DNA of 64,000 bases from Liolophura sinensis. Its lineage: Eukaryota > Mollusca > Polyplacophora > Chitonida > Chitonidae. The stretch spans positions 16,921,608 through 16,985,607 of the forward strand of contig NC_088299.1 of NCBI RefSeq assembly GCF_032854445.1, written 5' to 3'. Positions within the stretch are counted from its first letter, which is position 1, and each line of letters opens with the position of its first letter. The notes beneath the pieces are model-generated. The model was not told the DNA's origin and searched no databases. It saw only the letters and a list, made by a program, of their open reading frames with translations. Both the position numbers and the translations under genes were made by a program. Positions 14,155 through 27,313 of the stretch are shown here, piece after piece.

Positions 14155-14354
14155 TAATTTATACCACTGAGGTGGAGACGAATGAATCCTTCGGGTGTAT
14201 GTAATGTGCCTCTTTTTTCGCAGGATGGTCTTCCACGGCTCTTTTATCTAGTGCTGCTTCACTGAGACGACTTACTGAAGGCAATTAAGCCGCCCCGCCC
14301 GAGCCATTATACTGACACGGGTTGAGCTGTTGTTGCACCATCCTTTTCATGCTG
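14155..14354 (-). mobile_element. SINE family B, body and 3' part (head missing)
   Basis: This matches the element at 33565-33886 over its body. Shared blocks are GAATCCTT(C/A)G, GTAATGTGCCTCTTTTTTCG, CACTGAGACGACTTA, GAAGGCAA, GAGCCATTATACTGA and CTTTTCATGCTG. The tRNA-like head seen at 33.8 kb is absent. It lies in MTSS intron 1. Confidence 0.8.
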
Positions 14355-14666
14355 TACATATATATGTATGTGATGTGTACATATACATGGTGTATATGTA
14401 TATGTAATAAAAGACAGTGGTCTAACTGAGACAGTTTCTGTCCTTGTACTGGTAGTACACATTGTGCATGCACACCAGTGACAATACCTACAAAACCTAC
14501 CCACAAAGCACTGTAGAAAGTTGACCAATTACTTGTATTAACAGCCTTATAATCTTTTTAATATAATGAATACATATGTGTGTACATGTACGAGTCCAAG
14601 GAAACACAACAAGGTTTTGATGTAATCACACGCACACATAACACATGGATACAACATCGCAAGTTC

Positions 14667-14833
14667 TCCTCTTCGGCCGTACGTGGGAAGGTCTATCAGC
14701 AACCTGCGGATGGTCGTGGCTTTCACCCCAGGCCCTGGCCAGTTTCCTCCCACCATAATGCTGGCTGCCGTCGTATAAGTGAAATATTCTTCAGTACAGC
14801 GTAAAACACCAATCAAATAAATAAATAAATAAA
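14667..14833 (+). mobile_element. SINE family A copy with target-site duplication
   Basis: A 5'-truncated copy that begins at the GGCCGTACGTGGGAAGGT segment. It continues through ACCTGCGGATGGTCGTGG, TTTCCTCCCACCATAATG and GTAAAACACC and ends in (AAAT)n. It is flanked by a 10-of-11 match direct repeat, ATCGCAAGTTC (14656-14666) and ATCACAAGTTC (14834-14844). This target-site duplication marks retroposition. Confidence 0.9.
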
Positions 14834-15583
14834 ATCACAAGTTCAGCTGTTGATTCAAAAACATTGCCCAAAATACACAACAAACGCCCCAAGATAAACT
14901 ACAGTACATTAGAAAATATTAACACAACAACCTGTGCGTAAATTCTTTAAAAACTTCAACAAATACATGCACATAACATGTTCTTGTTGAACACTGCTGA
15001 ATATGGTAACTCACATACAAACTTGTCCTACACAATTTACGTGTTGTGTATTGTTTATGAACTATTGTCTCATAAATACAAGACTGCTTTTTAGAGATAT
15101 TTCAAAATGAATAAATAGTACAATGCTTGATAGTGGACCAGTTTCTATATTTTATACTCAAGTTATAAATCCTTATATTACTGAAAAAAAAAAAAACCAG
15201 TACCAGTATCGATCTGAAGAATGAATTGTAAAGGACATGTAGCAATCTAAACATACAATGTATATTCAGTCACTAAAATAATGTTTCCCACAGTTCGGAA
15301 ACTGAAGCGTAATTTTTTTCTCGATGGCACCCTTAGTGGGCATCTATCAGGCGCAGAAGAGATCTCATGTTCATAGTTTCAGTCATCCAAAAGCCAGTTA
15401 ATTCTTAAAATTATTAAATCAAACAGAAGTTTAACTTCAAAGAAAAAACTTTTATTCGGGACCCACTCATTTCTGAGAGGACCCACTCGTTTAGCCACCT
15501 TTGGGCCCCGGGGACTCACTTCAATGAAAAGCTATCAACACCACTGTAAATATTTTACTGTAATTACTCCTTGTGTGCTGTAT

Positions 15584-15585
<2 letters not shown>

Positions 15586-15637
<52 letters not shown>

Positions 15638-15638
15638 T
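15586..15638. repeat. (TG)n(TA)n compound microsatellite
   Basis: About 32 bp of TG repeats pass directly into about 22 bp of TA repeats. Confidence 0.95.
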
Positions 15639-16573
15639 GTTGGTCTATGCAGGAACAAAATGGGTGGGTGGGGGAATATCTGCCAATTCACAGTAGTATT
15701 ACATGCAACTACATGTACCACTGGAAGAGGAGCCTGAAAAGGAGTGTACAAGTATCTGTAGTGTAGACTTGCATAACACCTACTGCGGATACTGTAGGGG
15801 CTAACCGCACGTGGGTGTAATTTAAACAGGAAAACCAAGGTGTGTAATGATAAGTCTCTAATGCACCATCTGCTTTTCCAACAGGCTATAGAATATCGAA
15901 CAGTTTAAATAGTTAACAGGATGCTGACAACATCAAGGCAAACCGAAAGGGGAAATGGGTAGAGGTGTATGTAAGGGTTGAGGGGAAACTGTGGCATCCC
16001 AGACAAGCCCAGGAGGAAGACCAACATTAAACTGGATACAGACTGTTACTGAAGATAACACGTGGTCATGCATTATATCCTGCTGTTCAGTCTAAATCTG
16101 CCATAAAAGATTAACACTACATGCATTTGAAGTGTCAGAAATTACTTGCCAACATGCCAATCATGCCCTGCACTTCAATTTACTAAATAACTGTATGCAA
16201 TATTTTAAACCCTATACTTACATGTACATATTGTATGTTAGACTGCACATACTAACATGTAAGTTAACACATCAATGTTAACATAATAGAGCATACTACA
16301 ACTACATTAACATGATAATCCAGTCCAGTTTCACGAAATGGCATACAACACTTCTTTATCGTACATCTGTTGTACAATATTTTGTATGTCACTATTACTA
16401 TACCATTGTCCTATATGTGAGATTATCACCACATGCACGACATCTTTGTGAAACTGGCCCCTGAGCTCACCTCCAAATGTTTGCTTTACAGACCCTATGC
16501 TTGACCATGAGCTTAGTGACCAAGTGGCACCCAGTTCTACTGATCACAACAAGTGTCCATGTTCAACTTTTAC

Positions 16574-16642
16574 TGCATGCAATTCGCAGGTCTTAAATCA
16601 AGCACCTGCATGCGAATTGCATGCAGGTGCTTGATTTAAGAC
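16574..16642. repeat. Perfect 24-bp inverted repeat with overlapping alternative hairpin
   Basis: Arms 16590-16613 and 16619-16642 are exact reverse complements (24 of 24) around a 5-nt loop, GAATT. A second perfect pair overlaps it: 16574-16589 (CTGCATGCAATTCGCA) with 16611-16626. The flanks also carry a short direct repeat (TTACTGCATGC / TTACTGTATGC at about 16569 and 16650). It lies in MTSS intron 1. Confidence 0.95.
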
Positions 16643-19194
16643 GTAGAAGTTACTGTATGCTCAGAGATTGTTGGGAAAACCCTGTTCAAGTTTACTTGTC
16701 AATTACCACACTCACATCTTCAAGTCAACATGGACTTTTGGTCAGTGGTAAGGTTGAGTGAGCAGACTGACAACCTCAGGCTAATAACTAGAGGAGAATC
16801 TCTCAAGTTCAGGTGCGCACTGATAGCAACTTGACTGCTGGCTTTGTTTTGATCTGACAATGCCTGCAGGCAATGAAACACTTGGGCATCTAAAAACAAA
16901 GTAAACCTTTGACAGTCCTAAGTAAGTGAGCAAGGCAGCTTGGCAATTTTCTACCCACCTGTCAATATATCAGTCCATGAAGGTTTTTCATACTAAACTT
17001 TTTATAGGTTTATTGGAAAACCACTCACATCCAGGGATTGATCCAGGCTGTACAGATTACACAGTATGTCTACAGCTATAAAGAACATAATTTTTTAAGG
17101 GTGTTATCATCATAATGGCCTGCATTTTGTTTCTCGCTCTTATCATCCCTGCTAACCCTACAGTACAGGAATTTCAATCCTGCTTTGATCTCGGTTATTT
17201 TTATCAACTCAGGTCTTTAATTCTACACTATAGAGCTATCTGATTGGTCAATAAAACACAGACCCTTGGTGACAATATACGTATATGTATATGACACACG
17301 TCCATGTATGCAACCTTTCTCCAGTAACATCACCGAGACTGTTGGAGTTTCAATCATCCTTTACTTGTGTAAAAACTGTTTGCTAACAAGCTGAATGATC
17401 AATGACAGTGTTCAGGAGCTAAACTTAAAGTTTGTAATGAAGTTGACCGTAAATTAATAAATATCTTTCTGTAGGAACTAGCAACAGTGTTTTTAAATTC
17501 CACTACTGCTGTTTGAAATGTACTTTAGTGTAAACGTAATTTATGCCATATGCATATTCATATACACGTATGAATGTACTGGATTATAGCACAAACATGT
17601 ACTGAACATACTGGATTATAGCACATACACGTACATACTGGATTTTAATTTATATGTAATCTTGTTTTCTTTGCACACCTCTTACTCCAACTCGCATAAC
17701 TCTACTTAACACTGTGTTCTGATTTTCATCTTCTCCACCAATCCTGTCTTTGTCTATTATCTCCTTCGCTGTAATTACATGACATGTGCTAACATGCAGG
17801 CTTACCTTCACTCACTGTTTACATGTACCGTCTACCATGTTGGCGTGAGAACAAATTAGTAAATAAGATCATGGATGACGAGAACTACACATTGGATCAT
17901 TCTTGAAAATTCCTGATATAGTTAAATCATACATGTACCATGCAAATCAAAGTTTCTACAGATTTAATTTGTTTAACCAAATGAATAAAAATATGTCCCT
18001 GATCAGCGTACCAGACAAACCCAACAGTCTGCCTACTCTATTATGTAGCGCCCCTTTGAATGTGCATTAAGTCCTCCTACATATGAACACAAAGTAAACA
18101 AAGCTGTTGTAACTCGCTCCTTCGTCAACCTGTAATAGGTAATCATAGGTGTGACTAAATCCTGTTGTAACACTCCCAGTTTTGGGGACAATCCAATCCC
18201 TTTCTTATATAATAAACATGTTGAATACTTTGAAAATGTAACACCATTTAGTGAGCCTTATCAATAGGCCAGCTTCATGCCAGTACAACCAGATCCACAT
18301 GTACATATGTTTGTGTTGCCAGTGAACAATAAAAGCGTGTACATGAGGGACATGACTGCTCCTCAATTTACATGCAGTCTTGTGACAGACATGTTGACCT
18401 CATTATAGATGTCTAGACTTTGTTACTTAGTACATGTATCTACGTCAGGTGAGGGATCAGCCAACACACCTGGCTTTCCCTTTGTACCTCCACAATGACA
18501 GAAAGAAGCAAACAGCACACCAATGTTCACAGCAATTACCTTCTACACACTTCTCCAATGGCCTTTTACTTAAAATCAGTACATACAGGGAATGACTGAA
18601 CAACTTAATTTTCATGACATGTCCTCAAATTGAAACAATATTGTCTAAACTACTGTAATTTAAAATAGTAAGCTAAAAGTTTCTTTAAAAACATGGACCA
18701 GTATTTAATTGTGTTTTCGATTACCTTAGCAGTACATGTAAGTATTATATCATATCTTACCCTTAATACTAGCACTGGATGTTCATGTTGATTCAAATTA
18801 GATGTATTCGGTAGTGGTAGTGTTCACTTATGCTACATGTTTAGCAATATGTGGCCCCTGCTCTCCAAGCTAATTTCACAAAGCACTAAAGTAATGATCT
18901 GTCAAAATACATAATATTTTGTTCATTCCCCACTTTTCAAGATGAATCGATAATTGAATCCTTTGCTCGTTTAACAGGTTAGTCCATTAATCATGTGGTC
19001 CAAATCAATAACTCTATATTTTTTAAAATCTATTATCACCTTTTCCTCTTACTTCGATCAATATTGTGAATAAATCATGATCGGTCATTACATTTGATCA
19101 CATGGGAAAGCTGTTAGAGCAATTCCGACACGACTGCCCATGCGTGTTGTCACACTGGCCGGCCATGTTGGCAAAACCTCAGGCCTAAACTTAC

Positions 19195-19266
19195 CCTCAA
19201 ATCGTTCACAATGTGGTTAAACAAGGCACCAAGTGCCGTACAGTCTTTCTCTATATTCCCATCCAT
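19195..19266 (-). CDS. MTSS1: MTSS-like I-BAR protein, coding exon 1 (start codon)
   Basis: This exon starts with ATG at 19266 and gives 24 codons: MDGNIEKDCTALGALFNHIV then NDLR. It ends at a GTAAGT donor (19194 downward). The IEKxCxALGxLFxxIxxDxK pattern is the N-terminus of the MTSS1/MTSS2 I-BAR domain, and the 24-residue length of the exon equals the family exon as I remember it. A second ATG four bases downstream (19262) is out of frame. It joins exon 2 in phase 0. The protein binds and bends PI(4,5)P2 membrane and couples it to actin. The start codon is supported by homology; 5'-UTR extent and any upstream non-coding exon are unknown. Confidence 0.93.
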
Positions 19267-19559
19267 TTCTGATTCAACACCTCACTAAATGAAATCCCGA
19301 TCCAACGGGCAAGAAGTGGGTAAAATTCCAGTAAATACGGTACTTGATCCACAGTAGTAAGTGAAATCCTGCGGGTCGCTCGGTTCTTGCTTTATCTCGC
19401 ACAAGTCTCAAGAAATCCGTGATCGCAACGTCAGCTCTCTGCTAAACGAACCTCCGATGAAAGCTGACAGACTGAACAGGTAAACCAATTCATCGTGATC
19501 GTTCCTTGAGATCAAGATCCGGTGAATTCAAGGAGTAAAACACATATCACTACGAATAC

Positions 19560-19700
19560 ATGAATGTTTCGTGCCAACTTTGATTGCGCTCTGCCTTTCT
19601 CAACGCCAATGTGTATGGCTCTTGCTCCTGTGAGTCACGTGACAAGGCCAATGGCAGCTGATTGGTCGGTTCGACTTGTAGCTGTCAGGCAGTACGAGAG
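19560..19700 (-). promoter_or_regulatory. Candidate MTSS promoter: AP-1/CLEAR-type E-box and paired CCAAT boxes
   Basis: About 300-430 bp upstream of the MTSS start codon. TGAGTCA (19631-19637, AP-1 consensus) overlaps the perfect palindrome GTCACGTGAC (19634-19643), the CLEAR/USF-type E-box. CCAAT follows at 19648-19652 and an inverted CCAAT (ATTGG) at 19661-19665. No TATA box is evident. The tight cluster next to a real first exon supports a promoter; transcription start and factor binding are inferred. The two CCAAT orientations would permit divergent transcription, but I see no gene to the right. Confidence 0.6.
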
Positions 19701-20461
19701 GGTCTAGACTAAGTCGTTAATCACCTAGCGGTGTGTTTAAATCGGCATATTTAACGAGGTGTTGTTTTTTTGTCGTTAACTGATTTGGATCGCACCTTGT
19801 GCCCGGAAAATGAATGCATAAGTAACACCCAGCGAATATTGTTGCGAGATGAAATGGAAAGATAGACGGAGGAATATATATATGTGAACATAAACACATT
19901 AATGTGGTAATGCTGGCCTATAACGGGTGTAGGCATATAGGGCCTATATAGGCCTATTTTTGCATAGATCTGCATGAACATACACTGTATAGAAATGTCT
20001 ATATATTTACACACTGCTATGTTCTCGTGTCCTCAACCCACCCAAATTTTATCTGTACTATGTTTTATTAGGAGGCTGTTTTTTTGAAATGACAAGGATT
20101 TTCATATTTGGCATAATGAGTGACTCGTGTCAAGTAGCCCTACATGTTAAAAAAAAGGCTATATGCAGGCCATCATATGGATTATAGGCTGTACATAAAA
20201 AAAATCGCCACACTGACATGTATATATATATATATGGATATGCAAATCGATTGTTTTCATTAATAGCCTGTATAGATATAGGCCTATAACCAGCTTTGAA
20301 ATTTTACACTTCTGTCCTAAATTACGAAAATGCCCTTATAAACATGTAGGTCAGTACCAAGTCTATAATATATATATATATGGATATAACCTAATCATAC
20401 CAATGATTCTCTGCAGGTCGAATCCAGGCAGTTGTGGCGGTGTGAAAGGATACGAATGCTT

Positions 20462-20561
<100 letters not shown>

Positions 20562-23459
20562 CAGCATGCAGTGGGGACATTCTACTGTTAATCTTATATA
20601 TGTATATATTAGGCCTAGTACCTGATTTAATATCTCGATTTTTCAAGTTGTATATACATATATATCGTGATGCATTTTCTAACGTTATCCGAATTGGAAC
20701 TCACTCACCGCGGTACCATCAAATTCAGGCATACTTATCTACTGAGTCATTTCATAGCCGACTGACTATGAGGGGGACGAATTGGATTAAGCTTATACAG
20801 AGAGGTTAGAGGAGGGACGGGAGGAGGGAGGGGGGGGAGGGGCGGTGGCTATTAGACCCCCACCCCTGTAGTTGCTGAATGTGATTGTGCGTTGTGGGAA
20901 TTTACGTGCCAGTCGGTCAGTCTGTGTACTCAAGATAATCCACGCTGTGTAAGTGCAGATTAAACCGATTTTACGTAGAATCTTGGCAGGAAAAGTCAGC
21001 CGCTTTATACAAGCATGTCATGAAGTTAAGTCACTGTGACACTTGCATGAATTAAGGCTTCTAATCTTGATCAAGGCAATTTATAACCTAAAGTCACACG
21101 AGACTGCTTGCATGCTGCAGTTTATAGGCCTATACATGAACACGCAAATGCCTATGTGACGGAGATAGACCGCAAATGTATCAGCACATCGGGGAATGCA
21201 TTTCCTGATATGTAAAATTGGCCATTACATATACTCATACAATTTTTGTTCCGCGAAGAGCCCTCGACATAAAGATACACACCCTGCACGTGGCATGAAG
21301 TTAAACTATTGCGCCGGTAATAGATTTGCCAAAACAATTCTGTTGTTTCATTCTAGCCTGTCTTTATATCAAGTCGTCGGCCTGTCGTGTATTCAGCGGG
21401 TGATTCATAGGTCTTTTTAAGTCTTTACAATTCTTCAAGAAGTTTATTTACTAACTTGATCACTTAAGCATGTGGACTGGAAACACGCGACTTTACCTGG
21501 CCATTATTCTGGATACAACGCTATAAATTGGACACCTGGGTCAACAAAATGCTTGAGGTTGCAATGCATGCAGGAAGGCCGTAATGGGGTGTCTAATCTA
21601 TAAGTCTTTGGGCTGCAGTTTTTCTGCTTACAAAGTAGTTAGATATATATACGTCTCAGCGTGACGTCTTCCTGAACAAGAGCTATTTGATACATTTAAG
21701 GTATGCTGACAAAAGAAGAGATAAAAACATTTCAATATGTAACAATCTTTATCGGATTGTTTTCACATAGCTGAATATATCTTCGAACATACACATGTGT
21801 AAGCAATTTTGCGTGTGAAGATCGCCAATTGTTTCACTTTTCATTTTCAGTGTCAATGTATATAAATCCCGGAAAACTAAGCCGAGCTTATCGGCATGTT
21901 CGAGATCCGATCCCTTGTTCACAAACCCATCAGAAGGCCCTCTCCACCCCCATCCCATCCCGTGTAATCAGGGCCTGAGTTCAGCTGTTTTCTTCCACAC
22001 CGAAGAAGAAAATTCCAGTATATTCACAGTGATGCAAATGGGCTTATGCCGTGTCCACTCTGACACTGTTGGGGAAATCACAGGGTTTTGCCCATTATAG
22101 TCAAGTAACTGCCGATACGGTGACTATACGTAACGGGAGAAAACCTCAGTGTCCGATTCCCACAGGAGGAATGATCTACGACATCAATATCGCTTCCATA
22201 TATTCCTACATTTCGTTAAAGCTCATCATCAGAACAGTTTAGCCATATAGCCGCCTGCTTCCGATAAAGAGAAATCTTTGCAGTAAACATTACACATTAA
22301 TTCAGCAACTCCACAGAACAAGGAGAATTCTTTAAATTTTCAATACCTGATTTTTTTGTGTTCTGTTTGTGTTTTGTCAGTTCTTATTGCTGATAAAGGT
22401 ACCGGTCAGATAAAACCATTAATCACTGTCCAAGAAAATGGTTCTATTTAAAGTTATCTTTTATAATTATTTCGTTACTGCGGTGACATAAACAGTCAAA
22501 TATATTTAAAACATTTATAATTCCTATGAAGTGCACTTCTTGCACGCCCGGTTTATGTGTTGGATTTTGCCGGCAATAATTGCACTGTGGTAATTTGATT
22601 GATAGAGTGAATGATTGAATGATTGACTGATTATTTGATTGTTTGAATGGGCAATTATAAAAGACAGGTTTGGTGACTGAGATTTTGGAAGAGCCAAAGT
22701 ATGCGCAGGCCACAAAAACGGTTTATTGGTTTGACATACATCCATCAAACATCCACTTCACCAATTGCCATAGGCTATTATGAGGCCATCCCTGTGGGAA
22801 ATGCATGGCTGCTGTCTTCATGGTTACTTCGCGATCTTCGCATATAGGCTGCACGTGACATGACATTTCAACCCCAGTACTCGATGTTTACCATCCTTCG
22901 ATCTTCTGTAGTATCATTACCGGTTTCCGGTCAACAAGCACAAAAGGTCAAGGTCAGATATTCTCTTGTAATCAAATGACGGGGAAATTTCCATTGATTC
23001 CGTTTGACTCGCACCTCGGCTTGTCGTTTGTGTTTTATTCCCTTGGTGTTTCATATGCTCAGCATATTAATTCCCTGGACATTTTGGCGAATGGTGCTAG
23101 GTGTTCAGACCAATTCAGCTACAAACACTTCTGTGTGCTCTCAATAAAGGCACCGTGTCGTTACTCCAGAACAATTCTTGAATCATTCAAATTGCTCACT
23201 TCTTAACTTAGTCCCACGTCGATCGTTGCTCAGCTTTTAGAATGAGAGCTGGGATACCGCTAGACGACACGGTGTATAAATCCACTGTCATGCAATTCAC
23301 CCGAATGTCACAGGACAAACAGGGATTTACCATGTTCAATTTCTTCCCCGGCAAGCAATGTTCTGCATGCTTTTGCTTCTAGGCCAGTGGAATCAGTGCC
23401 ATTCCAAGCATTATCTGCTGTAGATAGCCTTTTTTACGAACTAAAAGGATATATGGTAC

Positions 23460-23597
<138 letters not shown>

Positions 23598-24735
23598 CGT
23601 ATCACACTATTACCGAAGTGGCACTAAGACATACTCACTAATTCGTAACACTTATCTAAGACCATGTACGACACAGAACCCAAGTTATCAGTATCACACT
23701 ATGCAATCCCTACACTAATATTATGATATTATAACAGTCCTGTCTCACTGAAACATCCTGTTGAAGACACCTATATACAGAGTACAGCAATAAAGCGTCC
23801 TTTCGCATTACCAAGTGGAGAAGTACCTGTAGAAAGACAATACCAATTTTGAAGTGAGGCATGACGCCTTGAAACTAAACTGAGATCCCGTTCTTGCAAG
23901 TGACGGAAACTCTAACCTTCTAACCTCTTTGCCATGCACCTTCTGGAGAAAGAAAATGTAAGAATTTGTATAGCATATGACAGCTCGAAGTCTGTGTCGA
24001 AGAAGCAAACCTGCTTAACCAATATACTCGGGAAGGCACAGAGATGTCTCACTTGTCACAAGCATATGTGATTCTGTCCAAACGTATTGTAACCTGTCAG
24101 ACTCGTTTGGATGTTCATGGAATCGGTCAGAAATGTTGGCCTTATCGATTTCCAAATCTCTTGCTCTGTTTCTACCTTTAGCTGCGTGGCTTGGCCTATC
24201 TCGTATTCTCCCACACGTTGACTCGACTACCAGCTTTGGTGGGGGAGGGGGGGGGACAATATAGGCCCACAAGCTCCAATTCCACGGGCAATTCATAAAA
24301 TCCTATTTGGAAAACAGAATCAATGATGATGAGAACTGCAAAGATTGCAATCATCGTCCGGGAAATATTTTGAGGTAATGGCTTGTAGGTTCCAACACCC
24401 CCACCCTTCCGCGACGTTCACGCTGATATGGCTGTATAAAAATACCATTGCATCCTCGTCCGTCGTACTTTCTTCTATTCTTCTCCTACACTGAGCCATT
24501 TGCGCAAGAACTTTAATGGGATGTCATTTCAAAAATAAAACATAAAATTCATCGTTTTGTATTATATACATGTAATGTGGCAATGTTTATGTGGCATGGA
24601 ATTTGTGAGGTCTGTGCTTAGATCCCGGTGCTAGATCTAGATTTTAGATGGCTTTAGATTTTTAGATGGCTTTAGGTTTTAGACTGTTTTGCTAATCATG
24701 CCTGTGAGCCCTTAAATTTATACAGGTGGGTTTCT

Positions 24736-24830
24736 TTTATTTAATTTGTTTATTGATTTGACTGATGTTTTACGCTGAAGTCAAAAATATTTAACTTATA
24801 CGACGGCTGCCAGCCTTATAGTAGGATCCT
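24736..24830 (-). mobile_element. SINE family A fragment
   Basis: In + reading: TTTATTTAATTTGTTTATTG, GATGTTTTACGCTGAAG, ATACGACGGCTGCCAGCC. This is the reverse complement of the family A 3' end. It is diverged and truncated. Confidence 0.8.
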
Positions 24831-25884
24831 TTTTGCAAGTGGCCAGGTTCATTCGTCTTGACATAATCTAAGGTAGCACCTCAAGTCTTGTACATAGGTC
24901 TCGTGATGATATCTGTTCATCATTTTACGTTGCCTGTGTGACTTCTATAAGATCACATATCAGCATTCGATTTGTGGCTACATGCCACGCAACCTTGTTT
25001 GTGTGGTACTGTTTCATGTAGAACCAAACCTGATTCGTCCATTTCTTACCATCCTTAGATTAAAGTCATGCCTTCCTACATCCCTTCCTCCCGCCCCCCC
25101 CCCCCCCTCTTCTCTTTATATTATACACACGATACGACATCACTCGAATACTGTACATCTCCAGTCACATCTGAATGTGTCAGGACTTCCTCTATGTCTC
25201 CATTGTACGTTGCAGTTTATTTATTGATATTTATTTATTTATTTATTTAGTATTTCATATCATAAAGCCTCAGGTATGGTTGCTCTCGGATTTGTGTTAG
25301 AGAAGACTGGGATGCCTGGATCCAGTAAACCACCGCCCTTCTCCGCATATCTGACGAACCTCCCGACGTAAAGGCGCAGTCGAAGCAATTAGCGACAGCT
25401 GGATTCAAACCTCACTGGTCATTTGCCTATATCAGTGGTGGAGAGAATAGGGCTTTAAGCGACCGACTGGCAGTCAACATCTCTTCTATATTCTTCCACG
25501 TTTGTGGACATCACCTCCCCAGGTTAACACCGTTACCTTGACACATGTCATTGTCGAATGGTACATGTATCCCATCCTCCGCAGCCCCCACCTTCCCCTT
25601 CAATCCCCATTTATGGATGGGATACTCATTCTATACCGGATATTGACTGGAATCGTCCTAATATACATATCAGTCCACACTTGTCGGTAACTAAGATCGC
25701 TGGGCTGTCACCGAGCCTCCTTCCCGGGAACAGCTTAATTCCGCTCGGCACGATCATTGCCAGGTACCCAAATTAGCCTACATTTACAAGCTTCCCCTGT
25801 TCATTTAGAATCAACTGAGGCGATCGTGCAGGCTCTGGTGGTTGAATCTCTGCTAGCTGCGACTACATATAACACCCTTGCCCA

Positions 25885-26085
25885 CTGAGGCTGAGCTCGT
25901 GATCGAGCCCAAAAGTGGCAGGTTCGGATGCGGTTTTAAGTCAGGAGGGTTTTCAGGTACTGACAAAGGGTGATTTACTCCGGGCACTGCGGTATCCCCC
26001 ACCCTTACACCTGACCGCCTTCATATGCAAGCGAAAAATTCGCAAGTACGGCGTGAAACGTCAGTGAAGTAAATAAATACTAAAC
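25885..26085 (+). mobile_element. Diverged SINE related to family A
   Basis: It ends in GTACGGCGTGAAACGTCAG plus AAATAAATA, preceded by GACCGCCTTCATATGC, which is a variant of the family A 3' domain. A B-box-like GGTTCGGATGC lies at about 25920. The middle differs from the other copies (TGATTTACTCCGGGCACTGC), so it may be a subfamily; 28285-28400 shares that type. Confidence 0.65.
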
Positions 26086-26204
26086 GATAAAAAAATGACG
26101 AAGAACATTTATTTCCTGTTTCATTCGCCCTTCAGCAAAATCGATCACAAATAATCATTGATTGAATGAAATGATGTATTTCATCCTAAACAATCATACG
26201 CTTT

Positions 26205-26275
26205 CCTAACCTCCGGCCGTCTTCGTGTAAGTGAAATATTCTTCAGTGAGGGTAAAACAGCAATCAAACATAACT
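26205..26275 (+). mobile_element. SINE family A 3'-end fragment
   Basis: CTCCGGCCGTCTTCGTGTAA, GTGAAATATTCTTCAGTGAG, GTAAAACAGCAATCAAA. This is a diverged copy of the last 70 bp of family A. Confidence 0.75.
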
Positions 26276-26640
26276 TCTGCGTAAAGCAGAAGCTGTGAAG
26301 TCTATATCTTTCACATTTGTCTATCCAATGCGTCGTCAATCTCCTTTTTAATAACACGAACCCAAACTGACGTTCACGACATTTACTTGGAGTTGTGTAT
26401 TATCTATCCATTTGCTAAGCTTTCCGTAAATTAATCACATATGCATAATTTGTCCTTCATATTATCTCATTAACCCTTAACTTATAAAGCCAATTTACAC
26501 GTATGTAGGCAATGGAGTTGGTGAAAGATCAAGCGACGCCATTCTGCTTTTTGAAACAGGTGCTTTGGACAAAGTGACCACCGATCGCCCCAGGTGTTGG
26601 GTCAAACTAAGGTTAGATAAAGGAATAACAACAACGTAAC

Positions 26641-27313
26641 ATGTGGCATCTGATCACGTAATACATTTGGCATCTGGTCAAATAAGACATTTAGCATCTA
26701 AACATGTAAGACATTTGGTATCTGGTGACATAAGACTTATGGCGACTGGTCACATGCGGCAGTTGGCGTCTGATCATATGAGACATTTGGTATATGATCA
26801 CATGACATTTGGCAATTGGTCACGTAAGACAATTGGCGTCTGGTCACATCAGACATTTGGTATTTGGTCACATACATGTATTAAAGACAGTTGGCACCTG
26901 GATATATAAGGCAATTGGCAACTGGTTACATGAGACGTTTGGTATCTGGTGACCTAAGATATTTGTCATCTGGTGACAGAAAGCATTTCGCATTTGGTCA
27001 CATGAGACAATTGGCATTTAGTCATGTAAGACAGTTGGCATCTGGTCAAATAAAGCATTTGGCAACTGGCCACGTAAGGCATTTGGCATCTAGTCGCATA
27101 AGACATTTGGCATCTGGTCACACAAAGCATTTAGCATCTGGTCACATAAGACATTTGCCATCTAGTCATTTGAGATATTTGGCATCTGGTCACATAATAC
27201 ATTTGGTATCTTGTCACATGCGACATTTAGCATCTGGTCACGTAAGACATTTGGCATCTGGTCACATGACATATTACCATCTGGTCACGTAAGACATTTG
27301 GCATCTGGTCAGA
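26641..27313. repeat. 24-bp minisatellite, about 28 copies
   Basis: Consensus CATTTGGCATCTGGTCACAT plus AAGA, diverged between copies (70-95% by eye). The + strand has open frames reading HLASGHIR-type octapeptides because the unit is eight codons. Copies vary freely at non-synonymous positions and start/stop positions are arbitrary, so I treat it as non-coding. It is unrelated in sequence to the 24-bp array at 93-560. Confidence 0.95.

Larger units (their letters stand above)
7585..19194 (-). other. MTSS intron 1 (11.6 kb)
   Basis: A long first intron between in-phase exons 1 and 2. Apart from the SINE copies, microsatellites and hairpin listed separately, it is AT-rich unique sequence with frequent ACATGTA motifs. 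The ORFs in it (for example 7732-7917, 8678-8974 and 11672-11983) show no family resemblance or splice context that would support a gene. Large first introns often hold regulatory sequence; none can be named here. Confidence 0.85.
1..19690 (-). other. MTSS1: MTSS/missing-in-metastasis locus, 5' part (gene span within window)
   Basis: Span of a minus-strand gene whose first three coding exons encode the N-terminus of an I-BAR (IMD) domain protein. Translation starts at 19266. Intron 1 is 11,610 bp (7585-19194), intron 2 is 379 bp (7144-7522), and intron 3 runs from 7069 past the left edge. Together the exons give 69 residues plus one base, so only the first quarter or so of an I-BAR domain is in the window. 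I looked for the next expected exon (the I-BAR segment after the ATNTRG motif) between 1 and 7069 and did not find it. Vertebrates have two paralogues (MTSS1, MTSS2) and insects one (mim); the symbol here means family membership, not a particular paralogue. Confidence 0.88.
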
